NCBI GenBank assembly: GCA_026399075.1
Contig: JAPLRR010000074.1
Coordinates: 1 to 53,748 of the forward strand
DNA from: Methylococcales bacterium
GTDB taxonomy: Bacteria > Pseudomonadota > Gammaproteobacteria > Methylococcales > Methylomonadaceae
DNA length: 53,748 bases
Direction of reading: 5' to 3'
The position numbers and the translations under genes are program-made. Position 1 is the stretch's first letter. Every line of letters starts with the position of its first letter. Shown in pieces: positions 33,490 to 43,248 of this stretch. The notes under the pieces are model-generated. The model saw only the letters and a program-made list of their open reading frames with translations. It made no database searches and was not told the DNA's origin.

Positions 33490-34185
33490 ATGCAGAAACC
33501 CGCTACGCCGCTACGCCGCTACGCCGCTACGCTAACCATTATCGGCTCTTTATTTGCCAGTCAAGCAGAAGCGCAACTGATTAACTTCGACCTCACGGGG
33601 TCAACAGCAGACGCTTATAGCACAGGTGCTGGTGTGTTCGGCACCGCCAGCTCACAGTGGAACATAGCTTCCCGCTTAAATAGTGCCACAAATCTCAGCC
33701 TGTTTGACGACACTCATACGGCAACTTCTGTAACAGTGAGCTATTCACGATTAACCTCGGGTTCTACAGCCGCTATTACTGGCACATTTTCACGTCTTGG
33801 AAATTCTGCTCTTAGTACTACAGGAGTCACTTTGTCCGGTTTAACCGCGGGCGGAGCTTATCAGTTGGCAATTTTTAGTGGTTGGGGTGGTGTGCCTTCT
33901 TTTACTATTGGCAGCACGACCAAAACGATTACCAGCCCAACGGTTAACTGGTCGAGTTTGATCGCAGGTTCGCATTATGTGTTATTCCAAACCATTGCCA
34001 ACAATCTAGGCCAGATTTCATTTACCCCCAATACCAATCCAACTGGTGTTGGTGGGGCTAGTTTGTGGACTGCCTTCCAATTACAAGATGTCCCTGCCAC
34101 CGTTCCCGAACCCAGCTATGCCGCTTTAATGATGGCGGGTTTAGGTGCTTGGCTGAGCAAACGCCGTACTGCCCGACTCGCGTAA
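33490..34185 (+). CDS. PEP-CTERM sorting-domain protein, phase-variable candidate
   Basis: 231 residues from ATG 33490, which has a GGAG ribosome-binding site; upstream in-frame codons are unlikely. A signal peptide (AATLTIIGSLFASQAEA, cleavage near residue 30) leads into a beta-rich, Ser/Thr/Gly-rich exported domain. The C-terminus is a textbook PEP-CTERM signal: VPEP, a hydrophobic helix (YAALMMAGLGAWL) and the basic SKRRTARL tail. Exosortase cleaves such signals and attaches the protein to the cell surface or matrix, usually in organisms with exopolysaccharide loci like the one at the left of this window. The exosortase gene is not in the window. An exact 4 x 8 bp repeat lies in codons 4-15; gain or loss of one unit shifts the frame. 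Confidence 0.85.
   Translation: MQKPATPLRRYAATLTIIGSLFASQAEAQLINFDLTGSTADAYSTGAGVFGTASSQWNIASRLNSATNLSLFDDTHTATSVTVSYSRLTSGSTAAITGTFSRLGNSALSTTGVTLSGLTAGGAYQLAIFSGWGGVPSFTIGSTTKTITSPTVNWSSLIAGSHYVLFQTIANNLGQISFTPNTNPTGVGGASLWTAFQLQDVPATVPEPSYAALMMAGLGAWLSKRRTARLA
33501..33532 (+). repeat. Tandem repeat CGCTACGC x4 inside the PEP-CTERM gene
   Basis: Four exact, contiguous copies of the octamer CGCTACGC. The unit is not a multiple of three. With four copies the signal peptide reads through. With five copies the codon after the array becomes TAA (33533-33535 in present coordinates). With three copies translation shifts to a frame that stops at 33584. This is the design of a contingency locus. 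Confidence 0.9.
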
Positions 34186-34235
34186 GCCGACACCAGCAAC
34201 TGATGCTGTCGTCCTGCTAAGGATAGCCAGATGCA

Positions 34236-34258
34236 GAACCCAAGGAGGGGTTCGGTTT
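34236..34258 (+). terminator. Putative terminator after the PEP-CTERM gene
   Basis: GAACCC (34236-34241) pairs with GGGTTC (34248-34253) around a six-base loop, followed by cggttttcccc. The hairpin lies 50 bases after the stop; the T run is short. The remaining ~240 bp to the next gene show nothing further that I recognise. Confidence 0.5.
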
Positions 34259-34499
34259 TCCCCATCACACTCTTCCCCACCCGCCCGCAGCGACAGGGCT
34301 GAGTAATCCTAAGAAAAATTTATCTAGCCCCACGTTTATCGGGTAAACTTAGCGGCTCTTTAACCCGCCTGGCCCTTATAAGCTAACCCCTTAACATTGC
34401 AAGGCATTAACGTTTATTTGTATGCCTAATCACGCAAGTCTACCCGCCCGTCATGACCTGGCATCGCCGCACCTGTTTTTGCTTTTTATAGCCTGATTG

Positions 34500-35858
34500 G
34501 TGGGCCGCTTGTCTTTATCCAAAACCCTCGCTGTACTGCTCGCCTGTTGCCATGCCCCGCTTGCCACGGCGGAATTTACCCTTTATGAACACGATGCGTT
34601 TAAGCTCAGTGCCAGCCTCAATTCGGCGCTAGGCGCTTACTATACTGGCAATACCAGTTTTGGTGCAGGTAGGGTCGATTATTTCACAGGTAAAAATACC
34701 GGGGATGCGCAATGGGGTGAAGGTTTCCTTAAACCGGGGATTTTTGCCGATTACACGACCAACAACGCAGGCCATTTTTACGGCGGTGTTTCGGCTGTCG
34801 GCACATTTACGGTGGGTGACGGTGACGCGGGCGGTTATACCCAAGCCGATGAAGATGCGGCTTTGGAATTTTTATATGCAGGCTGGAAATCAGGGCACTT
34901 ATTGGAGGAGGTCTGGGGAACGGATGCCTTAAGCCTTTCGTATGGTCGGCAAAATATGCAAATTGGTGATGGCCTGATGATTTGGGACGGCAATTTTGAT
35001 ATGTACACCAAAGCGGCCTATTGGCTAGGGCCCAGAACGGCTTTTCACCGCGCAGGTATGGTGCAGTATGACACCAATAATGTCCATGGCGACCTCTTTT
35101 ATTTAAAAACCGACTATACTTGGGAGAATACAGAACTGATTGGACTTAATCTGGAGCGAAAAAATGTCTATTCAGGAAAATTGGCGGCGCTGTTTGTGCA
35201 TGTGCTGGATTCCACTTTTGAATCCTTCCATATTATTCGTGACCAAATGAATGTCTATTCTCTCAGTTTTAGCGACATCTCCCCGCCCGGCATGGATGAC
35301 TTGGATTTTTGGGGGAATGGTATCTACGAAAATGGTGATGGCAAACAAGGCAGCATTAATGCCTATGGCTGGTATCTTGAAAGCCGTTATGTGTGGTCAG
35401 CATGGACGTGGAAACCAGGCGTGTCTTATCGTTACCTGCACTTTTCCGGCGACAGCAACCCCGACGATAGTGACAGCAAAAGCTTCAATGCCTTATTTTA
35501 TGGTTATAGCCGTGGCTGGGGCAGTTGGTATCAGGGCGAAATTGTCGGGGCTTATTATTTGTTCAACAGCAATATGAAAACCCAGATGATACGGCTTTTT
35601 GCCTCACCCACCGAAAAACTTGGCATAGGAGCCATTTATTACCACTTTGACTTGGATGTTAACAACTATTACGGCATCCCTGTCAATAACCGCCGCTTTG
35701 CCGATGAAGTCAACCTGTATGCCGATTTAAGCGTGAATGAGCACCTGTCACTCAGTGCCGTCTATGCGTTTGCAGCACCAGACGACGGCGGCAAACAGGC
35801 TTTTGGCAGTAACCAGACCGAACAATTATTTGAAATGATCTTATATGTCAATTTCTAA
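34500..35858 (+). CDS. Outer-membrane beta-barrel protein (porin/alginate-export-like)
   Basis: About 452 residues; a GTG (34500) or the TTG just before it starts the frame, giving the signal peptide RLSLSKTLAVLLACCHAPLATA. The mature protein consists of alternating amphipathic strands rich in Tyr, Trp and Gly (LSASLNSALGAYYTG; TWKPGVSYRYLHFSGD; GAIYYHFDLDVNNYYG) and ends with LYVNF, a terminal aromatic residue preferred by the BAM machinery. The size suits a 16- to 18-stranded barrel. It resembles alginate-export/DUF-type porins, but I cannot name a substrate. The gene follows the PEP-CTERM gene, with a terminator between them. Confidence 0.8.
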   Translation: MGRLSLSKTLAVLLACCHAPLATAEFTLYEHDAFKLSASLNSALGAYYTGNTSFGAGRVDYFTGKNTGDAQWGEGFLKPGIFADYTTNNAGHFYGGVSAVGTFTVGDGDAGGYTQADEDAALEFLYAGWKSGHLLEEVWGTDALSLSYGRQNMQIGDGLMIWDGNFDMYTKAAYWLGPRTAFHRAGMVQYDTNNVHGDLFYLKTDYTWENTELIGLNLERKNVYSGKLAALFVHVLDSTFESFHIIRDQMNVYSLSFSDISPPGMDDLDFWGNGIYENGDGKQGSINAYGWYLESRYVWSAWTWKPGVSYRYLHFSGDSNPDDSDSKSFNALFYGYSRGWGSWYQGEIVGAYYLFNSNMKTQMIRLFASPTEKLGIGAIYYHFDLDVNNYYGIPVNNRRFADEVNLYADLSVNEHLSLSAVYAFAAPDDGGKQAFGSNQTEQLFEMILYVNF

Positions 35859-35945
35859 GGTTTATAAATTAGCTTCCAGATTACCAGCCCACTTTAAACT
35901 GACTCACGAAGGCTGTATTACCCCTCTCCAAACCACACCCCGCAC

Positions 35946-38900
35946 ATGAAAATTGGCCACAAAGTCAGCTTGTCCGTATTGCTATGGGTATTTTTAGTCA
36001 CCGTCCCCGGTGTTACGGTGATTTACAACTTGGCACGCACACATTATCTCAGCACAACCATCAGCTCGATTGAAGCCAGCACCCGCGCCCATATCGCACT
36101 GCAAATCAGTATCTTGCGTAGGGCGGAAGGTAGCCTGTGGACACTGGCCAACAGCTTGGGCAAAGCCTTGCAAGCGCCCCCAAACCCTGATGAGATTGCC
36201 AAATTTGATACTCTAGTCGCCAAAGATAAGCACGGGGTTATCCGTAATCGCCGTGAATTGTTTGATGGGCGCACCCAAGCCGGGGTGTTCATTCCCAAAG
36301 GGGTGATATTGACGGATGATATCAAGCGCACAAAACTACGGGCAATGGACGTGCTAAGCAGTTTTGGGCAGGCGGCATTAAACCATTATGACGGCGTTTG
36401 GTTCGACCAACTCAATAAAACATCCGTGATATTTTGGCGGCGTGATGCGGATTTTATTTATAAGCTGGAGCCCGAACACGATTACACCCAAACCCTGTGG
36501 GACCAATTGGCGTCGCCTTCATTAAACCCACACCGGCTTGCGCTATGGACACCGGCAATTTACGAAAGCCCGGTTAAAACCTGGGTTGTCAGTGTCGTTT
36601 ATCCCTTGGATATTAAAGGGCGCTGGGAAGGCATACTGGGACATGATATTGCACTGACCGAGCTACTGGCCTCATTTCGGGCATCGGATGATTATCCAGA
36701 TAGCCAACATTTTCTCCTTGACGGTTTCGGCAATTATATCCTCGCGGGTTTTTGGCAATCAGACTTGGAAAGTAAAGGGGGCGAGTTTAAACCCGATTTG
36801 ACGGCCTATCCGCAATTGGCGGCCTTAATCAATGCCAAAACGACTTCACCCTCCGCTTTCTCCCCCGTTTACTTGGATGTGAACGGGGAAACGTATGTCG
36901 CGTTTGCCATGCACATCGAGAAGCTGGACTGGACTTACCTCCGTTTAGTAAAGGTTGTGGAAATTTTGCGGCCTGTACAGCTACTGTTTCTGGTCATTGG
37001 CAGTCTGGTCTTTGTGGTCGGCTTATTGATCGCCTTTTTGATCAGTGTCAATGTCAGAAAAATGGTTGTCGAGCCGCTCACCCAATTGGCTGAAATCACC
37101 CAGCATTATGGTCGCGGCGACTTCTCGCAACGCGCCAAATTGTCGGGGGAAAACGAATTGACCCAAATGGGCGAGAATTTCAACCTGATGGCGGACAAGA
37201 TTGCCGAAAAGCAGCAACAATTGGTCAAAAGTGAGGCGCGCTACCGATTTGTGTTAAACAGCATCCAAGAAGCCGTGTTGATTCTGGATCGTGATACCCA
37301 GCTGTTGTTTGCCAATCCGGCTTTAACAAACATGATAGGTGGGCCGCCACACTTTCCATCAGGGCAAACCTTGCTTGGGCTGGTTTACCCTGAGAACCGG
37401 GAAAACTTACAACAATTGGTTGATGCGGCTTGGGAAGGTACTTTCCAACAACTACAGGGTGAATTTCGCTTTATCACGCACCGCAATGATCATTTATGGG
37501 TCAAGCTATTTTTACGCCCTAGCTTAGATGATGACGGCAACAAAGTCTTATCGGCCACACTCATCGATATTAGTACCCAAATCCATATTGAGCGCAGCGA
37601 AAAAATCCTCGCTGAAGCCGATAAGCTGGCCTTGTATGGTAGCAAAATAAGTGATTTGGCTGAGTTTATAGGCCGCGAGTTGCTGGGTTTGTTCGACTTC
37701 CCGCTGATTTGGATTGGCCTTAAAGCTGAAGGCCAGGGCTTACACCTCATCCCCCAGGCTTGCGTCGGAAAAAACGCCCACCTGATGCAAGGATGGTCGG
37801 ATGAAAATTCTTCCGATCCCCTCATGAAGGTTTTTTTCACTGGCCGAATTTATCAACGCGGCCACCACAATGATGGCCTGATAGATTTGGCCCTCCCCTT
37901 ACAAAATGGTCATGGCAATATGGGTGTCATTGGCTTTCAGACCGGACAACCTGCTATGGATGAGGGTTTGCTGTCGCGTTTGCAACAACTTGTTGACCGT
38001 GTCAGCACCACTTTCAGACATGCCCAAAACCAACAATGGTTGCGCCTCCAAAACACGGCCATGGAAACTGCTGCAACTGCCATTATCATCACTGACAACC
38101 ATGGTTACATCGTTTGGGCCAATGAGGCATTTAGCCGTTTAAGCGGTTTTTCCCTGCTGGAAATGCGGGGGGAAATGCTGGGTAACCTCGTGCATAGCCA
38201 CCATCAAGATGAGGCTTTCTGGCAGGAGTTCTGGACTACCCTCTCCGGCAAGAATCGGTGGCATGGCGAAGTGGTCAACAATAACAAACAAGGTGAACCT
38301 TATGTGATCACCCAATCCGTCACCCCGATTTTGGCTGATGATGGTTCCATCACCCATTTTCTTGCCGTCCAGGAAGACATCACCGAAAAAAAGGCCTCTT
38401 TGCGGCAGATGGAATACTCTGCCACCCATGACAGCCTCACTGACTTGGCCAACCGCAGTTGGCTGATGGAATATCTGCACATCAGCCTAATCCAAGCTAA
38501 ACGCCATGGCAAACAATTGGCTGTCCTGTTCCTTGACTTGGACCATTTCAAATACGTCAACGACACTTTGGGCCACAGTGAAGGTGACGAATTACTTAAA
38601 CAGGTGGCCTTTCGCCTCACTGGCTGTGTGTTTGAGGACGATCTGGTCGCAAGGTTAGGCGGCGATGAATTTGTCATCTTATTGACCGACGTAAGCCTGG
38701 ACACCATCAACCATGTTGCCGACAAAGCCCTCAATCTGTTTAGACAGCCTTTTTTTATTGCTGGACAGCAGCAACACATCACCACCAGCATCGGGATTTG
38801 CCTTTATCCAGAAGACGGTGATGATGCTGAAACCTTACTGAGAAAAGCCGATATTGCCATGTACCATGCCAAATCCATCGGCAAAAACCGCTACCAGTAC

Positions 38901-39704
38901 TTTACCGATGCGATCAACCAGCGCCTGATTTGGCGCGTGGCCTTAGAAAAAGACCTGATCCATGCCTTGGAGGTGCAAGAATTCCAACTGGTTTACCAGC
39001 CACAAATTGATACGTATACCAACCGCGTGGTTGGCTTAGAGGCCTTGATACGCTGGCTCCATCCCCATAAAGGGCTGGTTTCCCCCTCTGAATTTATCCC
39101 AGTCAGCGAAGAAACCGGTTTGATTTACAAATTGGGCGAATGGATACTACAAACGGCTTGTTTACATGCCAAGCAATGGTTGGATTTAGGCCACAATTTA
39201 ACCGTCAGCGTTAATTTGTCCGCCAAACAGTTTAATAACAAAAACCTCCATGCCATCATCGTCGAAACCTTGCGGCAAACCCAATTGCCCGCTGAAAACC
39301 TCATGCTGGAGCTTACCGAAAGCATGATCATGACTGATATTGAGCTGCATATCCTTGAATTGCAGGCGCTAAAACAACTGGGGGTACATGTGTCCATTGA
39401 CGATTTTGGCACGGGCTACTCCAGCTTGAATTATTTAAAACGCCTACCGATAGACGAGCTAAAAATTGACAAGTCATTTATTGATGACATTGGTTTTAAT
39501 GAAGATGACCGCAATATTGTCCGCTCCATTATCGCCTTGGGTCATAACTTACATTTGAAAGTGTTGGCCGAGGGCGTGCAAAACCAAAAACAATTCGATT
39601 TTTTGAAAGAAAACAATTGTGACATCATCCAAGGCTATTATTTTAGCAAGCCCCTAATGGCATCTGCGGTAGTCGAGTTTTTAAAAAGCCATCCATACAG
39701 CTAA
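35946..39704 (+). CDS. Sensor protein with HAMP, PAS, GAF, PAS, GGDEF and EAL domains
   Basis: 1252 residues. A first helix (VSLSVLLWVFLVTVPGVTVIYNL) and a second at ~345-368 (LFLVIGSLVFVVGLLIAFLISV) bound a large periplasmic Cache-like sensor (LGHDIALTELL and YVAFAMHIEKLDWTYLRLV). Then come HAMP (~370-425), a PAS (~430-550), a GAF-like segment (~560-690), a second PAS (~695-815) and a diguanylate cyclase domain with intact RLGGDEF at ~residue 904. The EAL phosphodiesterase domain has GLEALIRW at ~1031, NLSAKQF, ELTES, DDFGTGYSS and QGYYFSKP. Both active sites look complete, so net effect on c-di-GMP cannot be told. It probably links an external ligand to matrix production. Confidence 0.93.
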   Translation: MKIGHKVSLSVLLWVFLVTVPGVTVIYNLARTHYLSTTISSIEASTRAHIALQISILRRAEGSLWTLANSLGKALQAPPNPDEIAKFDTLVAKDKHGVIRNRRELFDGRTQAGVFIPKGVILTDDIKRTKLRAMDVLSSFGQAALNHYDGVWFDQLNKTSVIFWRRDADFIYKLEPEHDYTQTLWDQLASPSLNPHRLALWTPAIYESPVKTWVVSVVYPLDIKGRWEGILGHDIALTELLASFRASDDYPDSQHFLLDGFGNYILAGFWQSDLESKGGEFKPDLTAYPQLAALINAKTTSPSAFSPVYLDVNGETYVAFAMHIEKLDWTYLRLVKVVEILRPVQLLFLVIGSLVFVVGLLIAFLISVNVRKMVVEPLTQLAEITQHYGRGDFSQRAKLSGENELTQMGENFNLMADKIAEKQQQLVKSEARYRFVLNSIQEAVLILDRDTQLLFANPALTNMIGGPPHFPSGQTLLGLVYPENRENLQQLVDAAWEGTFQQLQGEFRFITHRNDHLWVKLFLRPSLDDDGNKVLSATLIDISTQIHIERSEKILAEADKLALYGSKISDLAEFIGRELLGLFDFPLIWIGLKAEGQGLHLIPQACVGKNAHLMQGWSDENSSDPLMKVFFTGRIYQRGHHNDGLIDLALPLQNGHGNMGVIGFQTGQPAMDEGLLSRLQQLVDRVSTTFRHAQNQQWLRLQNTAMETAATAIIITDNHGYIVWANEAFSRLSGFSLLEMRGEMLGNLVHSHHQDEAFWQEFWTTLSGKNRWHGEVVNNNKQGEPYVITQSVTPILADDGSITHFLAVQEDITEKKASLRQMEYSATHDSLTDLANRSWLMEYLHISLIQAKRHGKQLAVLFLDLDHFKYVNDTLGHSEGDELLKQVAFRLTGCVFEDDLVARLGGDEFVILLTDVSLDTINHVADKALNLFRQPFFIAGQQQHITTSIGICLYPEDGDDAETLLRKADIAMYHAKSIGKNRYQYFTDAINQRLIWRVALEKDLIHALEVQEFQLVYQPQIDTYTNRVVGLEALIRWLHPHKGLVSPSEFIPVSEETGLIYKLGEWILQTACLHAKQWLDLGHNLTVSVNLSAKQFNNKNLHAIIVETLRQTQLPAENLMLELTESMIMTDIELHILELQALKQLGVHVSIDDFGTGYSSLNYLKRLPIDELKIDKSFIDDIGFNEDDRNIVRSIIALGHNLHLKVLAEGVQNQKQFDFLKENNCDIIQGYYFSKPLMASAVVEFLKSHPYS

Positions 39705-39754
39705 TGCCATGACATAGCATTACCGATTAAGGCTATTCAAGGTTACAATAAGGG

Positions 39755-40744
39755 ATGAACAGCCAACTTACGCCATTTTCAGCACTCAGCCCCGACCTTA
39801 TCTTAAGCGCCGTGGAAAAGTTTGGCTTACAGTGCGATGGTCGGCTACTGGCCTTAAACAGTTATGAAAACCGGGTTTACCAAGTGGGGTTAGAAAACGC
39901 CCCGGCAGTGGTTGCCAAATTTTATCGGCCAGGGCGTTGGACTAGCGCCGCTATCCTTGAAGAACACCAGTTCATTTCAGAATTGGCGGAACAAGAAATT
40001 CCGGTCGTGCCCGCTTTGAAATTGATAGGCGATAACACCCTCAATGAAACTGACGGTTTTCGGTTTTCAGTATTTCCAAGACAAGGCGGGCGCGTACCGG
40101 AAATTGAAGGTCGGAAACAATTAGAATGGATGGGGCGTTTTATAGGGCGCATCCATGCCGTTGGTGCATTAACCCCTTTTAAGCATCGCCCTACCCTCAC
40201 CATTGAAAATTTTGGTGACGAATCTAGGGGATATTTGCTGGAACATCACTTCATTCCCGCCGACCTTTTGAATGCCTACAGCAGCATCAGCGCTTATGCC
40301 TTGGACTCAATACGGCGCTGCTTTGAACGGGCTGGCAGGCTAAACCTGCTCAGGCTGCACGGGGATTGCTACCCCGGCAATATTTTATGGACGGATGACG
40401 GCCCGCATTTCGTTGATTTTGATGACAGCCGGATGGGTGTGGCATTACAAGACTTGTGGATGCTGCTGTCCGGTGATCGCCACGAAATGACCGTGCAGCT
40501 TAACCACCTGCTTTCAGGGTACCAAACCTTTTATGACTTTGACCGCAGCGAATTACATGTATTGGAAGCCCTACGCACCTTGCGTCTTTTGCACTATTCC
40601 GCTTGGATAGCAAAACGTTGGGATGACCCGGCTTTCCCCATGGCTTTCCCTTGGTTCAATAGCCAACGCTATTGGCAAGACCGGATTATTGAATTGCGTG
40701 AACAAGTTGCCTTGATGGATGAAGGGCCATTAGGGGCTGGCTAA
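39755..40744 (+). CDS. srkA: Stress response kinase A (YihE family)
   Basis: 329 residues, usual family length. N-terminal [30 protein letters not shown] gives the nucleotide loop and the conserved Lys. [31 protein letters not shown] carries the catalytic Asp, the Asn and the DFDD metal-binding residues of the choline-kinase-like fold. SrkA is a Ser/Thr kinase that counters the MazEF-type death pathway in E. coli, which is of interest given the MazF-like toxin about 7 kb away. Its last four bases overlap the end of the convergent rnhB gene. Confidence 0.93.
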   Translation: MNSQLTPFSALSPDLILSAVEKFGLQCDGRLLALNSYENRVYQVGLENAPAVVAKFYRPGRWTSAAILEEHQFISELAEQEIPVVPALKLIGDNTLNETDGFRFSVFPRQGGRVPEIEGRKQLEWMGRFIGRIHAVGALTPFKHRPTLTIENFGDESRGYLLEHHFIPADLLNAYSSISAYALDSIRRCFERAGRLNLLRLHGDCYPGNILWTDDGPHFVDFDDSRMGVALQDLWMLLSGDRHEMTVQLNHLLSGYQTFYDFDRSELHVLEALRTLRLLHYSAWIAKRWDDPAFPMAFPWFNSQRYWQDRIIELREQVALMDEGPLGAG

Positions 40745-41334
40745 ATGATTTGCTGCATTTGCCGCGCTATCATTGTCCTTACAGGGTTAAATGATTTTCT
40801 ATGGATAGGCAAAAAGCCGTACCGCTCAAGCTCACTAATGTGTAGCGCAGTGCCATAGCCTTTATGCAGATGAAATGAGAACTGGGGGTATTCTTTATGG
40901 TAATTGTCCATGATGCTGTCCCGCACCACTTTCGCCACGATGGATGCAGCGCTGATGACAGGCACAGTGCTATCACCCTTGACGATGGCTAAGGCTGGCA
41001 TAGGCAAAACAGGCAAACGGTTACCGTCCACTAACACCCGCCCAGGTTGGGCTGATAAGCCCAGCACCGCCCTTTGCATGGCAAGCAAGGTAGCCTGAAG
41101 AATATTAAGGCTATCAATCTCCTCAACACTGGCCATGCCGACAGCCCAACACAAAGCGCTAGCTTTGATTGTTTCTGCAAGCCCTTCGCGTTTTTGTGCG
41201 CTGAGTATCTTGGAATCAGCCAAGCCCACTATTGGTCTGTTGGGGTCAAGAATAACCGCAGCGGCAACCACCGGCCCAGCTAAAGGGCCGCGCCCGGCTT
41301 CATCTACGCCGGCCTCAATAGGTGTGCTTGTCAT
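40741..41334 (-). CDS. rnhB: Ribonuclease HII
   Basis: 197 residues. The family signature [23 protein letters not shown] with catalytic Asp11 and Glu12, followed by [25 protein letters not shown] and the C-terminal [16 protein letters not shown] and [13 protein letters not shown], is complete. It removes RNA from RNA-DNA hybrids and single ribonucleotides from DNA. In many gammaproteobacteria rnhB closes the lpxD-fabZ-lpxA-lpxB cluster; here it follows lpxA directly, with only a 58-bp gap and no lpxB. Confidence 0.97.
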   Translation of the reverse strand: MTSTPIEAGVDEAGRGPLAGPVVAAAVILDPNRPIVGLADSKILSAQKREGLAETIKASALCWAVGMASVEEIDSLNILQATLLAMQRAVLGLSAQPGRVLVDGNRLPVLPMPALAIVKGDSTVPVISAASIVAKVVRDSIMDNYHKEYPQFSFHLHKGYGTALHISELERYGFLPIHRKSFNPVRTMIARQMQQII

Positions 41335-41392
41335 GAAAGCATCCTCTTAATTGACCACGCCAAAAAGTCACTATAAACATTCACGGCCAAAA

Positions 41393-42163
41393 TTAGCGCA
41401 AAATGCCCCTGCGCACATTCCGTAAAAAACTGATCATATCAGTCAATTGTTGGCTGTCAGCGGCCAGTTCTTCCATTTGCTCTATGGCATCTTCCAAACG
41501 CAGATTCATTTTGTAAATTGTTTTATAGGCATTTCTGATTAAGCGTATATCTTCGGCAGAGATATTGTTACGCTCCATGCCGACTGAGTTTATGCCATGC
41601 GGACGCGTAGGTTTACCTCCCACCATGATAAAAGGGGGTATATCTTGCGTGATGGCGCTGCCCATGGCAGCAAAACTGTATTGGCCAATTTGGGTAAATT
41701 GGTGAACTAAAGTGAAGCCCCCTAAAATTGCATGGCTATTGAGATGCACATGGCCTGCCAAAGAAGCGCCGTTGGCCATGATAACATGGTCGCCAATAAT
41801 GCAGTCATGGGCCACATGGGTATAAGCCATGAACAGATTGTCATTGCCTATTTGGGTAACACAATTGTCCTGCTGGGTTCCCCGGTGCATAGAGGTGAAT
41901 TCCCGGATTGTGTTCCTGTCACCGATTTCAAGGCGGGTAACCTCAGCTGCATATTTTTTATCTTGCGGATCTTCGCCAATAGACGTGAATTGATAAATAC
42001 GGTTTTGCTTCCCAATAGAAGTGGGCCCCTTGATAACAACATGGGGGCCTATCACCGTACCTGCGTCAATTTTCACATCAGCCCCTATGACTGAATATGC
42101 GCCCACGGACACATCTTCAGCCAGTTCAGCACGGCTATCAATGATGGCTGTTGGATCGATCAA
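41393..42163 (-). CDS. lpxA: UDP-N-acetylglucosamine O-acyltransferase LpxA
   Basis: 256 residues if started at TTG 42163, one base after the fabZ stop, giving the family N-terminus (M/L)IDPTAIID and the usual length. The frame stays open upstream to a GTG at 42199 (268 residues) overlapping fabZ by 35 bases, which I consider less likely. Left-handed beta-helix repeats run through residues 1-190, with the catalytic His in THVAHDCIIGDHVIMANGASLAGHV, and a C-terminal helical bundle with IRNAYKTIYKMNLRLEDAIEQM. It performs the first acylation of lipid A synthesis. Upstream fabZ shares the same acyl-ACP pool. Confidence 0.95.
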   Translation of the reverse strand: MIDPTAIIDSRAELAEDVSVGAYSVIGADVKIDAGTVIGPHVVIKGPTSIGKQNRIYQFTSIGEDPQDKKYAAEVTRLEIGDRNTIREFTSMHRGTQQDNCVTQIGNDNLFMAYTHVAHDCIIGDHVIMANGASLAGHVHLNSHAILGGFTLVHQFTQIGQYSFAAMGSAITQDIPPFIMVGGKPTRPHGINSVGMERNNISAEDIRLIRNAYKTIYKMNLRLEDAIEQMEELAADSQQLTDMISFLRNVRRGILR

Positions 42164-42164
42164 A

Positions 42165-42608
42165 TTAATGTACCACTGCTGCACATCTGATTTCGGCACT
42201 TGCTACAAAATCACCGTCAACTTCCGCACGGCAATCAAAAGCCCAAATGTTCCGTTTGCTTTTAATAAATTTCGCTTCCAACATTAACTGATCGCCAGGC
42301 ACCACTGGCCGTTTGAACTTGGCTTTATCAATGCCCACCAAATAATAAATCATGCCTTTCAATTCATCACCTGCTGTTTCTGAAGCTAACAGCCCCGTTG
42401 ATTGGGCCAAGGCCTCCAAAATCAGCACACCGGGCATAATCGGCTTATGTGGGAAATGACCTTGAAAAAAGGGTTCATTATAGGTGACGTTTTTCACGCC
42501 TAACAGCCTGATACCTGGTTCGCACTCAATCACTTTGTCTACCAAAAGAAAAGGATAACGATGGGGCAAGAATGCTTGTATTTGTAAAATATCTAACGTG
42601 ATAGACAT
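42165..42608 (-). CDS. fabZ: 3-hydroxyacyl-ACP dehydratase FabZ
   Basis: 147 residues. Signature [15 protein letters not shown] carries the catalytic His and [20 protein letters not shown] the catalytic Glu of the hot-dog fold. The C-terminal [22 protein letters not shown] is also typical. It dehydrates 3-hydroxyacyl-ACP, competing with LpxA and LpxD for hydroxymyristoyl-ACP, so linkage with lpxA balances phospholipid and lipid A. lpxD, which normally lies between skp and fabZ, is missing here. Confidence 0.97.
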   Translation of the reverse strand: MSITLDILQIQAFLPHRYPFLLVDKVIECEPGIRLLGVKNVTYNEPFFQGHFPHKPIMPGVLILEALAQSTGLLASETAGDELKGMIYYLVGIDKAKFKRPVVPGDQLMLEAKFIKSKRNIWAFDCRAEVDGDFVASAEIRCAAVVH

Positions 42609-42659
42609 GATTTAGAGTGCCATATTAAGGGTTAGTGTGCGCTTGAAAGTATGGATCAC

Positions 42660-43160
42660 TTACTCAGGCATAGTGGCTAACTTTTTTTGGACTTGGGCAG
42701 TAATATCAAACTGATCTTTTGCATAAATGACACCATCCGTCAGCAACAAATCATATTCATCATCTTTCGCGATGGCACGCACGGCTTCAACGATGCGGCG
42801 TTGCAATTTACCCAGCTCTTCATTGCGGCTGGCATTAAAATCTTCGCTAAATTCTTGTTGCGAGCGTTTTGCATCCCTTTTTTTGTTTAAAATTTCTTTT
42901 TCAAGATTGGCCTTCTCGGAATCGCTCATGATAGAGGCATCCTTAGCCAATTTTTCTTCCATACTTTGAATTTCTTTGCCTTGGGCAACCAATTGTTTGT
43001 CCCTAGGCGAAAACTTTTGTTCCAGGCGTTTTTTTGCCTTTTCAGCTTGGGGTGCTTTTTCAAGGACTGCTGGAATATTGACAAAGCCAATTTTTAAATC
43101 AGCATAGCTGACATTGGCAACAAACATAAGGCCTAAAAATAAAGCAATTTTCTTTTTCAT
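42660..43160 (-). CDS. skp: Periplasmic chaperone Skp/OmpH
   Basis: 166 residues with a signal peptide (KKKIALFLGLMFVANVSYA). The mature protein begins DLKIGFVNIPAVLEKAPQAEKA, the conserved Skp opening, followed by a long charged coiled coil (~45-110; KEIQSMEEKLAKDASIMSDSEKANLEKEIL) and the closing strand YDLLLTDGVIYAKDQFDITAQVQ. Skp holds unfolded outer-membrane proteins on their way to BamA, encoded just upstream. A TATAAT lies at 43212-43217 on the same strand, so skp may also have its own promoter. Confidence 0.95.
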   Translation of the reverse strand: MKKKIALFLGLMFVANVSYADLKIGFVNIPAVLEKAPQAEKAKKRLEQKFSPRDKQLVAQGKEIQSMEEKLAKDASIMSDSEKANLEKEILNKKRDAKRSQQEFSEDFNASRNEELGKLQRRIVEAVRAIAKDDEYDLLLTDGVIYAKDQFDITAQVQKKLATMPE

Positions 43161-43211
43161 TGTAAAATCGATCTCAGGTTAAAGTTAAAGTAAAATTTGG
43201 ATAAATGATTA

Positions 43212-43217
43212 ATTATA
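43212..43217 (-). promoter_or_regulatory. -10 box candidate for skp
   Basis: A perfect minus-strand TATAAT lies 52 bases before the skp ATG, in the 88-bp gap after bamA. The -35 (TTGTTT, 15 bases upstream of it) is weak and too close for an ideal promoter. Confidence 0.35.
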
Positions 43218-43248
43218 GGGGATAAGCCCACTAAACAAAAACAACTTC

